Shown piece after piece: positions 29,101-37,644 of a DNA stretch of 64,000 nt (within the stretch, counting starts at the first letter, position 1; each line of letters begins with the position of its first letter). A model generated the notes under the pieces. That model saw nothing but the letters and a program-made list of their open reading frames with translations. It was not told where the DNA came from and searched no databases. This stretch comes from an uncultured Shewanella sp. (lineage in GTDB: Bacteria > Pseudomonadota > Gammaproteobacteria > Enterobacterales > Shewanellaceae), in the NCBI RefSeq assembly GCF_947495455.1, contig NZ_CANLZC010000016.1:1-64000 (forward strand). Reading direction: 5' to 3'. Made by a program: the position numbers and the translations under genes.

Positions 29101-29251
29101 CTGGATAGTAAGTGATAACGGATGAAAATCGATTGGTAATGGCCGGATCTTCCATTCTGGGCAGGCTATTGATGGCACCAAGTCCTGCGACTATGATAAG
29201 GGCGATCATCAAGCTGAGAAAGCGGCCATTTTCAATAATCACTTTGATCAT
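26180..29251 (-). CDS. RND-family efflux transporter, inner-membrane permease
   Basis: 1023 residues, twelve transmembrane segments in two halves with two large periplasmic loops, as in the AcrB/hydrophobe-amphiphile efflux family. Recognisable parts are the N-terminal ENGRFLSLMIALIIVAGLGA, ITYYPGASSERVEALVT (porter domain), GIMVDNAIVIVDAIAQRRQ with the proton-relay acidic residues of TM4, and the second-half GLMGLAINAAIVIIAELE. Substrate is not predictable, but the divergent TetR gene and fusion protein suggest drug or solvent efflux. Its ATG overlaps the stop of the fusion-protein gene by one base, so the two are translationally coupled. No TolC-like outer-membrane gene is nearby. Confidence 0.93.
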   Translation of the reverse strand: MIKVIIENGRFLSLMIALIIVAGLGAINSLPRMEDPAITNRFSSVITYYPGASSERVEALVTQVLENQLRRIKELKLIYSTSKPGISVIQLELKDDVVNTAPVWSRARDYIADAIHLLPKEAQNTTLDDQLGYANTAILGFSWQSNTPIRIDVLNRYAKELESRLRTLSGTDFVKLYGEPTEEILVTLHASKIKQLQLTPAAIALILHNADPKISAGEINNSHFNALVEVSGELDSLTRIRNVPVKMGNNGHLIRLEDIADIQRQVKTPEENIAIIEQEQGIMVAARMLDDASVDTWLKNVRQVVNELQQNMPSNVKIEWLFDQESYTTERLGGLIKSLLLGFIIILAVLMLTLGLRNALIVALSLPLTALFTLACMKFMGLPIHQMSVTGLVVALGIMVDNAIVIVDAIAQRRQNGMSRYHAVSETLHHFWRPLAGSTITTMLAFAPIVMMPGPAGEFVGGIAISVMFALLGSFVISHTIIAGLAGQFGSQSDGYRWYHHGIELPKISHVFTKSLRFALSHPKRAALLIGCLPILGFMAMGKMTEQFFPPSDRDMFHIEVYLASHASLAHTRQLIEEMDSNLRQYAGIDRIDWMVGSNTPSFYYNMMQNQHSTNHYAQAMVKVKDFQTANTLIPQLQQTLDSAYPQAQILVRKLEQGPPFNAPVEVRLFGPNLDQLKSLGEQVRLIFTETQNVTHTRATLSAGSPKLWLQIDEEASLMTGLHLSSIANQIQMATTGLNGGSILEQTESLPVRVRLDDNQRQEPMRIFELNLVSSTASGIPLSAISDSEIRVSRGTIPRRDGQRVNTIEAYIENGVLPQTVLNATKARLDALPLPAGYQMQIGGESAKRDEAVGNLLSNVLLIFTLLLTTIVLSFNSFRLTGIILLSAMQSAGLGLLCVYLFNYPFGFTVIIALLGLMGLAINAAIVIIAELEVDPLSRQGNNHTIIALVSSCGRHIGSTTITTIGGFLPLIIAGGGFWPPFAIAIAGGTLLTTLLSLIWVPVMYKLMMKPRRHNQESNPVSV

Positions 29252-30357
29252 TATTCATTAACCTCAGGTTGAGTAATGGAGACTTTTTGCCCAGGAATGA
29301 GTTTATGTGCGCCTTGATCGATATAAAGTTGATTGGCGTTAATGGGGCCTTGAATATAAGCTTGCTCTTGATTGCTATATAAAATGTCAATATCGCGACG
29401 TTCAACATTAAAGGTGTTTTTATCATTGGGGGTGAGAATGTAAATATTCCACAGCCCTCGAATCCCATCGCTTAAGGCGCTAATGGGTACCCAGTAACCG
29501 GGTTTTTCGATAGGTTGAATATGAGTAAAATAGGCGAGTTCACCATTGATAACTTGGCTAGATGGAGGTAGAGAGAACCTCAATTCAACGGTACGGGTGA
29601 TAGGGTTGATTTCTCCCGAGATCCCTTCAATGACAGCCTGATAGTGTTTATTGCCCACTCGAATATCAATCGACTTTTGTGAAGATAAGGTTTTTGCTAT
29701 CTCTAAAGGCACGCCGATATAAGCCTGAGGTGTGTTTGATTCCACTAAGGTGTAAATGGGAGTGCCTGTGGAGATGACTTCTCCAACATGATGATATTTC
29801 TGGCTAATAATGCCCTTAAAGGGGGCAATGATATTGGATTTTTGTATTTTTAATTGATTGGCGGCATAAGCGGCATTTAGCTGGGTTCTGGCGGCTTTGA
29901 GTCGATTGACTTGTCCTTTGAGTTCATCAATTTGTTGTTCGGAAATATAATTTTGTTGTGTTAAAGATAAACTGCGTTTTAACGTGCTGAGTGCTAAGTC
30001 TAAATCGGCTTGATTTTGTGTCAGGTTGGCTTTGAGTTGGTTTTGTTCCGTTTGTAATAATTGAATATCAAGTTTAGCCAGTAATTGTCCTTTTTCAATA
30101 TTATCACCAATATCAACATTTAACTGTTTGATTTTTCCTGCGAGTTCAAAGCCGATGGCTGTGGTATTACTGGCTTTTACTATTCCTGAAAATGTTTGGG
30201 GTTGTTCATAAGAGGGAGAAGGGATCAGTGCTTGCGTACTCACGGTTTGATACTGTATCTTGGGTTGCTCGTTGGATTTTTGACAAGCACTTAAGGAGCC
30301 TAAGCTACTTAATCCTAACATGATAGCCACAGATTGGGTGAACGATTTTATATCCAT
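29251..30357 (-). CDS. RND efflux membrane fusion (periplasmic adaptor) lipoprotein
   Basis: 368 residues. Signal with lipobox LSAC (Cys25). The barrel-sandwich pattern of adaptors is seen: FSGIVKASNTTAIGFELAGKIKQL and, after a coiled hairpin (about 110-165), NIIAPFKGIISQKYHHVGEV. A beta-barrel follows (PIYTLVESNTPQAYIGVPLEIA). It joins the inner-membrane pump at 26180-29251 to an outer-membrane channel encoded elsewhere. First gene of the two-gene operon; the palindromic operator at 30426-30446 lies about 70 bp upstream, in the divergent promoter shared with the TetR gene. Confidence 0.92.
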   Translation of the reverse strand: MDIKSFTQSVAIMLGLSSLGSLSACQKSNEQPKIQYQTVSTQALIPSPSYEQPQTFSGIVKASNTTAIGFELAGKIKQLNVDIGDNIEKGQLLAKLDIQLLQTEQNQLKANLTQNQADLDLALSTLKRSLSLTQQNYISEQQIDELKGQVNRLKAARTQLNAAYAANQLKIQKSNIIAPFKGIISQKYHHVGEVISTGTPIYTLVESNTPQAYIGVPLEIAKTLSSQKSIDIRVGNKHYQAVIEGISGEINPITRTVELRFSLPPSSQVINGELAYFTHIQPIEKPGYWVPISALSDGIRGLWNIYILTPNDKNTFNVERRDIDILYSNQEQAYIQGPINANQLYIDQGAHKLIPGQKVSITQPEVNE

Positions 30358-30425
30358 TTATTCATTCCAATATCAGATTGTTATTTTTATGTATCCTTTT
30401 TGTTCTGATTGTAGTTTAACCAGTC

Positions 30426-30446
30426 TAGACTAGACTGTCTAGTCTA
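30426..30446. promoter_or_regulatory. Palindromic operator between RND operon and tetR-type gene
   Basis: TAGACTAGA CTG TCTAGTCTA is a perfect 9-bp inverted repeat with a 3-bp centre, overlapped on the left by another CTAGAC unit (CCAGTCTAGACTAG). It resembles operators of TetR-family repressors such as NemR (TAGAC..GTCTA). It sits between the divergent pump and regulator genes and probably represses both. Confidence 0.8.
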
Positions 30447-30517
30447 CTTTTGCCCTTGTAGACGCTGAGGTTGACTTTATGATTTAATATAAATTTTCAT
30501 GTGAGAGTAATTTACTG

Positions 30518-31144
30518 ATGGCATTGACGTTATCAAACAGTCAAAACTTGACCAAGCGTGAGCAAAAACACGCCGATATTTTGGCTGCTGCGAATGCGCT
30601 ATTTTGTGATCAAGGTTTTGTGCATACCAGTATGGATGAAATTGCAAAGAAAGCCGGTGTGTCAAAACAAACACTTTATTCTCATTTTGGTTGTAAGAAC
30701 ACTTTATTTGCGTCCTCAATAACGGCAAAGGCGAATAGTTATCAACTGAACAGTGATATTTTTATTGATCCCAAGCAGCCCGAAAAAACGCTCAGTTATT
30801 TTGCCGAGCAATTTGGGCAATTAATGGTGAGTGATGATGCATTGGCCATTTATCAAACTTGTGTGATCCATGCTGATGGGCATCCTGAAATTGCACAGGT
30901 TTTTTTTGAAAATGGGCCCGAGTGTATCTTGTCATTACTCAGTGAGTATCTTGAAAAAGTGTCTAGTATCGGCATATATCAATTTGATGAACCTAGGCAT
31001 TGTGCCGTTCGTTTGTGTTTAATGCTGTTCGGTGAAATGCGCTTAAAGCTAGATTTAGGTATTAATGTTGATGATTTGGTCGAACAAAGAACACACTACC
31101 TTCAATCAAGTGTGGATATGTTTCTTCGAGCTTATCGAATATAA
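30518..31144 (+). CDS. TetR/AcrR-family transcriptional regulator
   Basis: 208 residues. N-terminal TetR helix-turn-helix (about 15-62): ADILAAANALFCDQGFVHTS, then MDEIAKKAGVSKQTLYSHFGCKNTLF with the usual SK.TLY.HF pattern. The C-terminal ligand domain is of the AcrR type (TetR_C_7-like: FAEQFGQLMVSDDALAIYQ). Divergently transcribed from the RND operon across a 21-bp palindrome, so it is the likely local repressor that responds to a pump substrate. ATG at 30518. Confidence 0.92.
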   Translation: MALTLSNSQNLTKREQKHADILAAANALFCDQGFVHTSMDEIAKKAGVSKQTLYSHFGCKNTLFASSITAKANSYQLNSDIFIDPKQPEKTLSYFAEQFGQLMVSDDALAIYQTCVIHADGHPEIAQVFFENGPECILSLLSEYLEKVSSIGIYQFDEPRHCAVRLCLMLFGEMRLKLDLGINVDDLVEQRTHYLQSSVDMFLRAYRI

Positions 31145-31282
31145 ACTTCACTCTATTCAATGGGTATGTATCCTGCTATCTTAAAATAGGATTGGTTCAT
31201 TTTTATACTCTTTATTATTCTACCATCATAGAGTAGTGAGGATGAACTGATAAATTAATTAATTATGTGTTTAGGGAGAAAC

Positions 31283-32167
31283 ATGAACGCTATTTCTGTA
31301 CCCAAATTACCTTTGTTGATACCTGTCTTTTTTTTAGCCAACGTTCAAGCTAAGCCTTCTGCGGATTTTTCCCCTTTTACTTTCAGTTTCGCTAGAGTGG
31401 TTGTCGGTAATGCTGATGTGGGTAATAACGGCAATGAGTTACAGAGGGATCAATGGATCACTAATTTTAAGGCTAAATTGCCTTTATCTAAAAAATGGAT
31501 TATAGGAGCGGATTTTGGTTATGATTATTTAGATTATGACTGGAAGAGTCCTTCTGGTGAAGCAACAGATTATGCTTGGGATCATATTAATCGGTTTAAG
31601 GCGGGTGTCTCTGTCGTTTATCGCCCTGATAAACATTGGGTGTTTATGTTATCTCCGCGTCTTCAATATGCTTATGCAGAAACCGCTTCTGCCAGTGATG
31701 CGCAAAGTTATGGTGTCGTTATGTCGGCGATGCACCGTTTTTCATCTGGGCATTTATTTGGTTTAGGTGTGGCTTATCTTAATGATATTGATGAGGTAAG
31801 AACAGTACCTTATTTGGCTTTTCGTTGGCAAATCAATGATGCTTGGTATTTATCAAATCCTTTCTCTGTTGGTTTTAGTGGACCCGGAGGCGCTGAATTG
31901 AGTTATTTAGCCATGCCTAATTGGGAGTTTGGTTTGGGAATATCTAAGCGTACCAATCGTTTTTTAATTGGGGATAATGAAAATACAGCTGAAATCGATG
32001 AGTGGGTGAGTCATTTACGGGCGAGCTGGAAGTTGACGCCAAAAATCACCCTCTCTGCATTTGCTGGGTATTTTTTCAGCGGTGAGCTTGAACTTAATCC
32101 TGAAGGCACGAATGAAACCATGGATAATCAAGGTGGAGCAGCGATAGAAGCAAGGTTCAGTTTTTAA
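31283..32167 (+). CDS. Outer-membrane beta-barrel protein (DUF6268-like)
   Basis: 294 residues from ATG 31283, preceded by AGGGAG at a 5-bp distance (an upstream in-frame ATG at 31265 lacks a site). Signal peptide to about NVQA|KPS. The mature protein alternates aromatic and polar residues in strands of 8-12 residues, e.g. WIIGADFGYDYLDYDW and KHWVFMLSPRLQYAYA. It ends in Phe (EARFSF), the C-terminal signature for BAM-dependent barrels. The family name is my best guess; function unknown. Confidence 0.75.
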   Translation: MNAISVPKLPLLIPVFFLANVQAKPSADFSPFTFSFARVVVGNADVGNNGNELQRDQWITNFKAKLPLSKKWIIGADFGYDYLDYDWKSPSGEATDYAWDHINRFKAGVSVVYRPDKHWVFMLSPRLQYAYAETASASDAQSYGVVMSAMHRFSSGHLFGLGVAYLNDIDEVRTVPYLAFRWQINDAWYLSNPFSVGFSGPGGAELSYLAMPNWEFGLGISKRTNRFLIGDNENTAEIDEWVSHLRASWKLTPKITLSAFAGYFFSGELELNPEGTNETMDNQGGAAIEARFSF

Positions 32168-32326
32168 TGGCTGAAACAATAACCTAGAGTCAGTGCATTG
32201 AATGAGAATTAGAACTTAGGTTGGTATGAGAAATAGAGTAAGTAATGAGGCATGGCGGGCATGCCTCTTCCTTGAGCCTACATCATTTAACCTGAACTCT
32301 GGATAATGAGTGTTAAAAATATTAGA

Positions 32327-32884
32327 TTATTTACCCAGTAAATCACTTTTTAAACTTGATTGAACGGGATCGTCACCGAGCCAAATATTTAATAAGGCTT
32401 TTCTGAAAGCATCATCTTTAATGGTAACTTTTTCAGTGCCGTTTTTTGAGGCAATGACACCAGAATGAGGGCTAGTATCAAAAGTGAATTGGTCTCCCTC
32501 GGCTATTTTATCTGAAAAAACATCGGTAAATTGCGCTATTTCAGCCTGAATGGGGGCGGTATTACCCTCTGTTGCAGTATCAAAGCCTTCTTTAACGGCT
32601 TTTTGCATTTTTTCTGCAGTGATCATGTTGGAAATAATGTTCAGTTTTAAGACAGCGCGAGGTGCATTGATGACGTCAGCAGCTTGATGAGATTTGCTGG
32701 GTAAATACAGACTCGCGACATAAAGATCAAAAAACATTTTACTTCGCTCACCTGCGCCATTGAGCACTAAGGTTTGATTATCTATGGTCAAGCTATCAGG
32801 TACAGTCACTCCAGCAACCTCTATTGCTTGAGCATGGGGGATTAAAAAAGTACTCAGTAAAAGCAGGGTGGACAGTTTTTTCAT
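32327..32884 (-). CDS. Secreted chalcone-isomerase-like protein
   Basis: 185 residues with signal peptide (cut near AQA|IEV). The sequence VTVPDSLTIDNQTLVLNGAGERSK, MFFDLYVASLYLP and the ending AFRKALLNIWLGDDPVQSSLKSDLLG match the bacterial periplasmic Chalcone_3 group. In plants this fold isomerises chalcones, but bacterial members of this group have no proven activity. Start chosen at ATG 32884 because GAGG lies 5-6 bp upstream; a second start four codons earlier is possible. Confidence 0.8.
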   Translation of the reverse strand: MKKLSTLLLLSTFLIPHAQAIEVAGVTVPDSLTIDNQTLVLNGAGERSKMFFDLYVASLYLPSKSHQAADVINAPRAVLKLNIISNMITAEKMQKAVKEGFDTATEGNTAPIQAEIAQFTDVFSDKIAEGDQFTFDTSPHSGVIASKNGTEKVTIKDDAFRKALLNIWLGDDPVQSSLKSDLLGK

Positions 32885-32913
32885 ATAACGCCTCATAAAA
32901 ATTAGGTTGTTCC

Positions 32914-33393
32914 TTAGCCTCTGTGTCCAACTTGATATTGACCATTTTGATGAAACAAAACGGCTTGTTTCTTTTTTGGAGATACCAACAAAGGGCCGTC
33001 ATCAAAAAATAAAAAGCATTTCCAATTGCGTTCAAATACTTCCCAAGTCGTTTCAATGGCTTGGTATTTATCATAACAAAAATAAACTATAGCATCGCCA
33101 GACCAATCGATAAAGTGGGCGAGTGTTTCTGGTAATTGGGGCGCGTCACTGTCCCAAGCACTTTGCCAATGGCCGGTTTCTTTCCAGGTATCTTGTTTAG
33201 CCGCCCAATCTCCCTTAGTGAACAGCTCACTGCGACTGCTTTTATTGCTGATCCATTTATTCCATATTAACATGGCACTTTTTTGATCCAGTGGCCTGAT
33301 ATGTGCTTTATCTTCGTTACTAACGGGAAGATCTTTGTGGTTAAAAATCCATTTACGAGTGTATTGCGTTAAGGGAATATAAGTGTGGGACAA
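32914..33393 (-). CDS. DUF2947-type cytoplasmic protein
   Basis: 159 residues, soluble, rich in Trp (KWIFNHKDLPVSNEDKAHI, WKETGHWQSAWDSDAP, VYFCYDKYQAIETTW, WKCFLFFDDGPLLVSP). I believe this is the DUF2947 family of Vibrio and Shewanella, which has no known function. It lies 29 bp upstream of the chalcone-isomerase-like gene in the same direction, so the two may be co-transcribed. No catalytic motif is evident. Confidence 0.65.
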   Translation of the reverse strand: MSHTYIPLTQYTRKWIFNHKDLPVSNEDKAHIRPLDQKSAMLIWNKWISNKSSRSELFTKGDWAAKQDTWKETGHWQSAWDSDAPQLPETLAHFIDWSGDAIVYFCYDKYQAIETTWEVFERNWKCFLFFDDGPLLVSPKKKQAVLFHQNGQYQVGHRG

Positions 33394-33498
33394 GCTGGCC
33401 TCTCTATGACGCTCTGCAGAGCAACAATGGTAATAATGACGTGATTCATTATAAAGCTTTCTCTTAAGTTATACCCGTGATATTTCAAGATGTATGTT

Positions 33499-34821
33499 TT
33501 ACATGCTCAAGATAAATAAGATAATGGCTAATATTGCGCCAATAAATGGGATCAGTACCGTTAATGCACCAAGAGGAAGGTAAGCGGTTTTATGGGTTTC
33601 TCCACAAATGACTCTAATTGTGGTGATCACATAGCCATTATGGGGCAGGGAGTCGAGCCCACCCGATGTGATGGCGATAACACGATGTAATGCATTAGGA
33701 TCCACGCCAGCTTCAAGGTAATGAGGGGCAATTAAGGGTAAAGCAATGGCTTGTCCACCTGATGCCGATCCCGTTAATGCGACGATGACGCTGATAGCGA
33801 TAGCGGCACTAATGAGGCCATTTCCCGGCAAGGAGGTCATGTGAATAAGCGTATCATTAAAAGCGGGGGTTAGTTTTGCTACACTGCCAAAGCCAACGAC
33901 GGCACAGGTATTGGCGATGGCAATTAAAGCACTATAAGTGGCCAGAGAAAGCGCACTGCCTAATTGGACGAATCGTTTCCAATATAAAATGACTGCGCTG
34001 ATCAATCCCGTTAATAGAGCGATGATTAATGATGAATGACCAAAATCTAAGATAACACTGCAATAAAATGAACTACTAAGCACTAATATCAAAGGGATAA
34101 AGCATAAAAAAGGATGAGGTAGCATATTTGATGTTTTAGGTGTTGGGTCGTTTTCTCTATCATCAAAGCGTTCTCCGTTGGCTACGGCACGTTTTATCAT
34201 GATATGAAATAACCACATTCCTGTTGATGCCATAAATAAAGCGACAACAAGACTAACAGGCCAACCGGCAAATTGATCCGTGCCTAAATACTGCATAGGT
34301 TGGAAATTTTGAATTTCCACTGAGCCTGCCGATGTCATCGTAAAAGTAATAGAGCCAAAAGCGAGGGCTGCAGGAATAAATCGTCTGGGTAAATTGGCAT
34401 CTTTAAACAAACTGAGTGCCATTGGAAAAACGGAAAAAGCCACCACAAAAACACTGACACCGCCATAGGTTAAAATGGCGCAGGTGAGCACTATGGCAAA
34501 AGGTGCATGCTTTGAACCGAAAGTGCGCATAATCCAATGGGCTAGACTATCAGCTGCACCACTGATCTCCATGACTTTACCAAACATTGCACCTAATAAA
34601 AAAACAATAAACCAATTTTGTAAAAAAGAAGCAAATCCTGTCATATAGCTGACGGTTAAACTCGTGTTATTGTCTGCTAACGGAGGAATGATGGGAATGT
34701 GACTGGTAATGGCAAGCACTAAGGCGCATAAAGGTGCTGCAATAAGAATATTCATGCCTTTTAGAGTCAATACTATCAATAATACTAACCCTAAAATTAA
34801 GCCCATCATACTGAGTGTCAT
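33499..34821 (-). CDS. GntP-family permease
   Basis: 440 residues with about twelve to fourteen hydrophobic segments. Family features: MGLILGLVLLIVLTLKGMNI at the start, FLLGAMFGKVMEISGAADSLAHWI, LTYGGVSVFVVAFSVFPMA and the C-terminal GSASGGQAIALPLIAPHYL and SGGLDSLPHNG. Related proteins carry gluconate, butyrate or other small organic acids with protons. The short ACGGGTATA-type motif lies on both sides (about 33470 and 34862). No catabolic enzyme gene adjoins it, so the substrate is open. Confidence 0.85.
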   Translation of the reverse strand: MTLSMMGLILGLVLLIVLTLKGMNILIAAPLCALVLAITSHIPIIPPLADNNTSLTVSYMTGFASFLQNWFIVFLLGAMFGKVMEISGAADSLAHWIMRTFGSKHAPFAIVLTCAILTYGGVSVFVVAFSVFPMALSLFKDANLPRRFIPAALAFGSITFTMTSAGSVEIQNFQPMQYLGTDQFAGWPVSLVVALFMASTGMWLFHIMIKRAVANGERFDDRENDPTPKTSNMLPHPFLCFIPLILVLSSSFYCSVILDFGHSSLIIALLTGLISAVILYWKRFVQLGSALSLATYSALIAIANTCAVVGFGSVAKLTPAFNDTLIHMTSLPGNGLISAAIAISVIVALTGSASGGQAIALPLIAPHYLEAGVDPNALHRVIAITSGGLDSLPHNGYVITTIRVICGETHKTAYLPLGALTVLIPFIGAILAIILFILSM

Positions 34822-35034
34822 TATTGTCCTTATTAATGCATTGAGTCGTTAACAGAAGTTACACGGGTATAGACTCGATGTGCAAGTTTTTTGCATTATC
34901 AAAGTATCAATTAAAGACTAATGCTGATATATGGCTTGAGTGAGGCACTGTAAGGCATAACCTCTGAGGGCAGGCAGAATAATATGGGCATTTTTGGCTG
35001 ATTTTTCTTTCAATCCAAAAATAGGGGTATGATT

Positions 35035-36288
35035 TTAAATACGTTGAAGTTTTGCTTTAAAGAGGATGAGAGTAAATAGTGAGATAATTGCTGCAAACAT
35101 CAGATACCAAGCTGGGCTGTAAAGCCACTTTGTGTGTTGAATTAAATATTCACTGAAAAATGGCGCTAACCCTCCAAATAGAGCAAAGCCAATGTTAAAC
35201 CCTAATGAAATGGTTAAGTAGCGTCTTTCTATAGGAATTAGGTTGACCATTAAAGCGGGCAGTGGCCCTTGGTAACTGGTGATTAATAAGCAGAGAGTAA
35301 TATAAACAAAGATGATGTTAGCAAAGCTGATGTTATGGGATAACCCAAGCAGTAGCGGCAATATGAGGCAAAGTAAAAATAAGCTGGAACCGAGCAAAAA
35401 TTGATAAGCAGAAAACTTGTCGGAAAGTGCGCCAAATATAATCATGGTGAGAATACTAAAGCCTTGCATGTAAGCGTCGATACTTGCTTTATGCCATTGA
35501 ATTTGATGAAAGTAGGCTTCTAAATAATGTGGAAAATAGAAGAAGGTAAAGTAGGCCAGAGCTGCAGGCGCAGCGGTGAGGCCGATGAGCATAATAATAT
35601 CTTTAATATGGCTTATTTTTGTATAAGTAATGGCACATTGATGATTAGGTTTTTTCTGTAAACAAGAAAACTCGACGGACTCAGGCATATTGAACCGCAT
35701 TAAAAAGAAAATCATACCCAGTATTCCCCCAAGTAAATAGCACCATCGCCAACCTGAGTGTTCAAAGTATATGGTGGGGAAACTCCACTGGAAAAATATG
35801 ATAACACATGAACCTAACAGTAAACCAATAAGGACAAAACTCCAGATAAGTGCGCCATAGAATCCTTTTTTCTTATTAGGACAGGATTCGAGTATATAAA
35901 CGAAAGAGCCTCCGCCTTCTCCTCCTGCTGCAATGCCTTGAATAATCCTTAGCAGTATCAACAAAATAGCCGCGCTGTTTCCCCATGATTGCTGAGTCGG
36001 TAAACTGGCTATTGTCAACATGGTTAGGCTCATGAGTAAGATACTGAATAATAAAGCATATCTTCTACCTTTTTTGTCGCCAATGAATCCAAAAATATAA
36101 GCCCCAAGAGGTCTGGCTAAGTAACTAACAGCAAATAAACCATAACCTATCATTATGGCGATTGAGTCATCGAGTTGTTTAAAAAAGAGTGCGGCAAAAA
36201 TAGGAATAAAAAAACCATACAGTGCAAAATCGTACCATTCAATGACTGTACCCAATGCCGCATAACGAAAATAGTTTCTGTTTTTCAT
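35035..36288 (-). CDS. MFS transporter, metabolite:H+ symporter (ProP/KgtP-like)
   Basis: 417 residues, twelve transmembrane helices. The start RYAALGTVIEWYDFALYGFF and the following SYLARPLGAYIFGFIGDKKGRRYAL are the signature of the metabolite:H+ symporter group. IQGIAAGGEGGGSFVYILE marks helix 4. Members carry alpha-ketoglutarate, citrate, proline/betaine or shikimate; which one is unclear. The gene stands alone between the GntP permease and a small exported-protein gene in the other direction. Confidence 0.9.
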   Translation of the reverse strand: MKNRNYFRYAALGTVIEWYDFALYGFFIPIFAALFFKQLDDSIAIMIGYGLFAVSYLARPLGAYIFGFIGDKKGRRYALLFSILLMSLTMLTIASLPTQQSWGNSAAILLILLRIIQGIAAGGEGGGSFVYILESCPNKKKGFYGALIWSFVLIGLLLGSCVIIFFQWSFPTIYFEHSGWRWCYLLGGILGMIFFLMRFNMPESVEFSCLQKKPNHQCAITYTKISHIKDIIMLIGLTAAPAALAYFTFFYFPHYLEAYFHQIQWHKASIDAYMQGFSILTMIIFGALSDKFSAYQFLLGSSLFLLCLILPLLLGLSHNISFANIIFVYITLCLLITSYQGPLPALMVNLIPIERRYLTISLGFNIGFALFGGLAPFFSEYLIQHTKWLYSPAWYLMFAAIISLFTLILFKAKLQRI

Positions 36289-36526
36289 TAGGTACCTTAA
36301 AAGTAATATGACTTTTGCTAGGTTGTTTAATGGATAATCGATATTAAAAACCTAGCATAATATTTGACAACAAAGGGATGCATTTTGTTACTTATAAAAT
36401 CATTAGGTAGGGATCTACCATTGTAAATTCCATGTTGCTGTTTTTATCTAAGGTGAACACCCTATGCCTATATCAAAGTATAAGAAGTAGATTATTGCCT
36501 GTTTTTGACTAATTAGGTGTAGAGAT

Positions 36527-36874
36527 ATGAAGAAATTAATAATGGCGAATATCTTAGCTGCTGCGTCCATTGTGTCGTCATCTGCTTTTGCATTAACGAG
36601 TGAGCAGTTGAATGTCATATCACAAGAAAGAGCCGATTATTTTCTAATAAATGGTTCAACCGAATCTTGGCAGCAGGCTTGCAATACAATAGTTAATTCT
36701 AATCCAGCTCAGGCTAAAATTGATTTTACTCTTGCTTACCCTCTTGAAACGTGTTCAACAACAGATTTTTCTGCTTTTTTTGCATGTAAGGATCGAAATA
36801 CAGCGAATCAAAATACTCAAAGTGTTTTTGATATTAAAGCCAGTATTACAGCTAATGATTGTAGTGAGCTGTAG
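36527..36874 (+). CDS. Small exported protein of unknown function
   Basis: 115 residues with a clear signal peptide (KKLIMANILAAASIVSSSAFA|LT). The mature part of about 92 residues has four cysteines (ACNTIV, ETCSTTD, FACKDR, NDCSEL), suggesting two disulfides in the periplasm or outside the cell. I recognise no family. It is a single-gene unit with its own terminator 16 bp downstream. Confidence 0.65.
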   Translation: MKKLIMANILAAASIVSSSAFALTSEQLNVISQERADYFLINGSTESWQQACNTIVNSNPAQAKIDFTLAYPLETCSTTDFSAFFACKDRNTANQNTQSVFDIKASITANDCSEL

Positions 36875-36889
36875 TTATTTTTAAAGCAT

Positions 36890-36914
36890 GCGGCAATCTT
36901 TTTGCCGCTTTTTT
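36890..36914 (+). terminator. Rho-independent terminator
   Basis: GCGGCAA TCTTT TTGCCGC TTTTTT: 7-bp stem, 5-nt loop and six T, after the small exported-protein gene. Confidence 0.88.
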
Positions 36915-37134
36915 GATGAGATGACATTTCATCTTATGTAATGTTAAATTATCCTACTTTATGTTGTTTTACTCACTTTATATCGATGAAAAGCCATTTC
37001 CATTTTAAGTGGCGGATCTCTCCTTTAGAAAATTTGTTCTACATAGTTAATCATTTTAATTCCTAGGCTTCTAAAAGTTTCATTGCTTATATTCGTCTAT
37101 GCTTGAATGATATTTATTGAGCTTGGAGAGCATA

Positions 37135-37644
37135 ATGAAAAGTAGCTTATCTATTTTACTTTTAACCTTATTAATGGCCGCATTTCCTATTGTGGGGTGT
37201 TTAAACAGCAGTGCTTCGGTGCCTGAGACTTCGTTCCGTTTAATGTTAAGTGCTGATACGACGCTTAACGATCCCAGCTACTTTTATTGTGTGGTTGTCT
37301 CGCAACCCAGTTTTGAAAATGGGGGGCACCCAACATTGCCTCAATGGACACCCTCGTTATTATTTACGCCAGTTTCATTGATGAATTATGCGCAAAATGT
37401 ACAAGGTTTTACTGGCTTAGGTAAATTAGATACCACGGCAGATTATATCAATAGTCATTATTTTAAGTCTTATCATGATCCTGATTTTGATGAGTATGCA
37501 CAATACAGTATTTCAGCAGGCTTTATCGATGCTTTTGTGCTTTGGCCGGGATATGGCATTGAGTGTGCCACCTTTGATGAAAGTGATATTAATAGTCAAG
37601 GGAAATATGATAACCGAGTCTTAGCTGGCAGTGATTATAATTAA
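37135..37644 (+). CDS. Putative lipoprotein of unknown function
   Basis: 169 residues from ATG 37135 (GGAGAG 5 bp upstream). The N-terminus ends in FPIVGCLNS, a possible lipobox with Cys22, though Ile-Val-Gly-Cys is not the most common form. The mature part is acidic and aromatic (DPSYFYCVVVSQPSF, PDFDEYAQYSISAGF, LWPGYGIECATFDESD). No family recognised. The stop overlaps by four bases the stop of the convergent DUF2726 gene. Confidence 0.6.
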   Translation: MKSSLSILLLTLLMAAFPIVGCLNSSASVPETSFRLMLSADTTLNDPSYFYCVVVSQPSFENGGHPTLPQWTPSLLFTPVSLMNYAQNVQGFTGLGKLDTTADYINSHYFKSYHDPDFDEYAQYSISAGFIDAFVLWPGYGIECATFDESDINSQGKYDNRVLAGSDYN

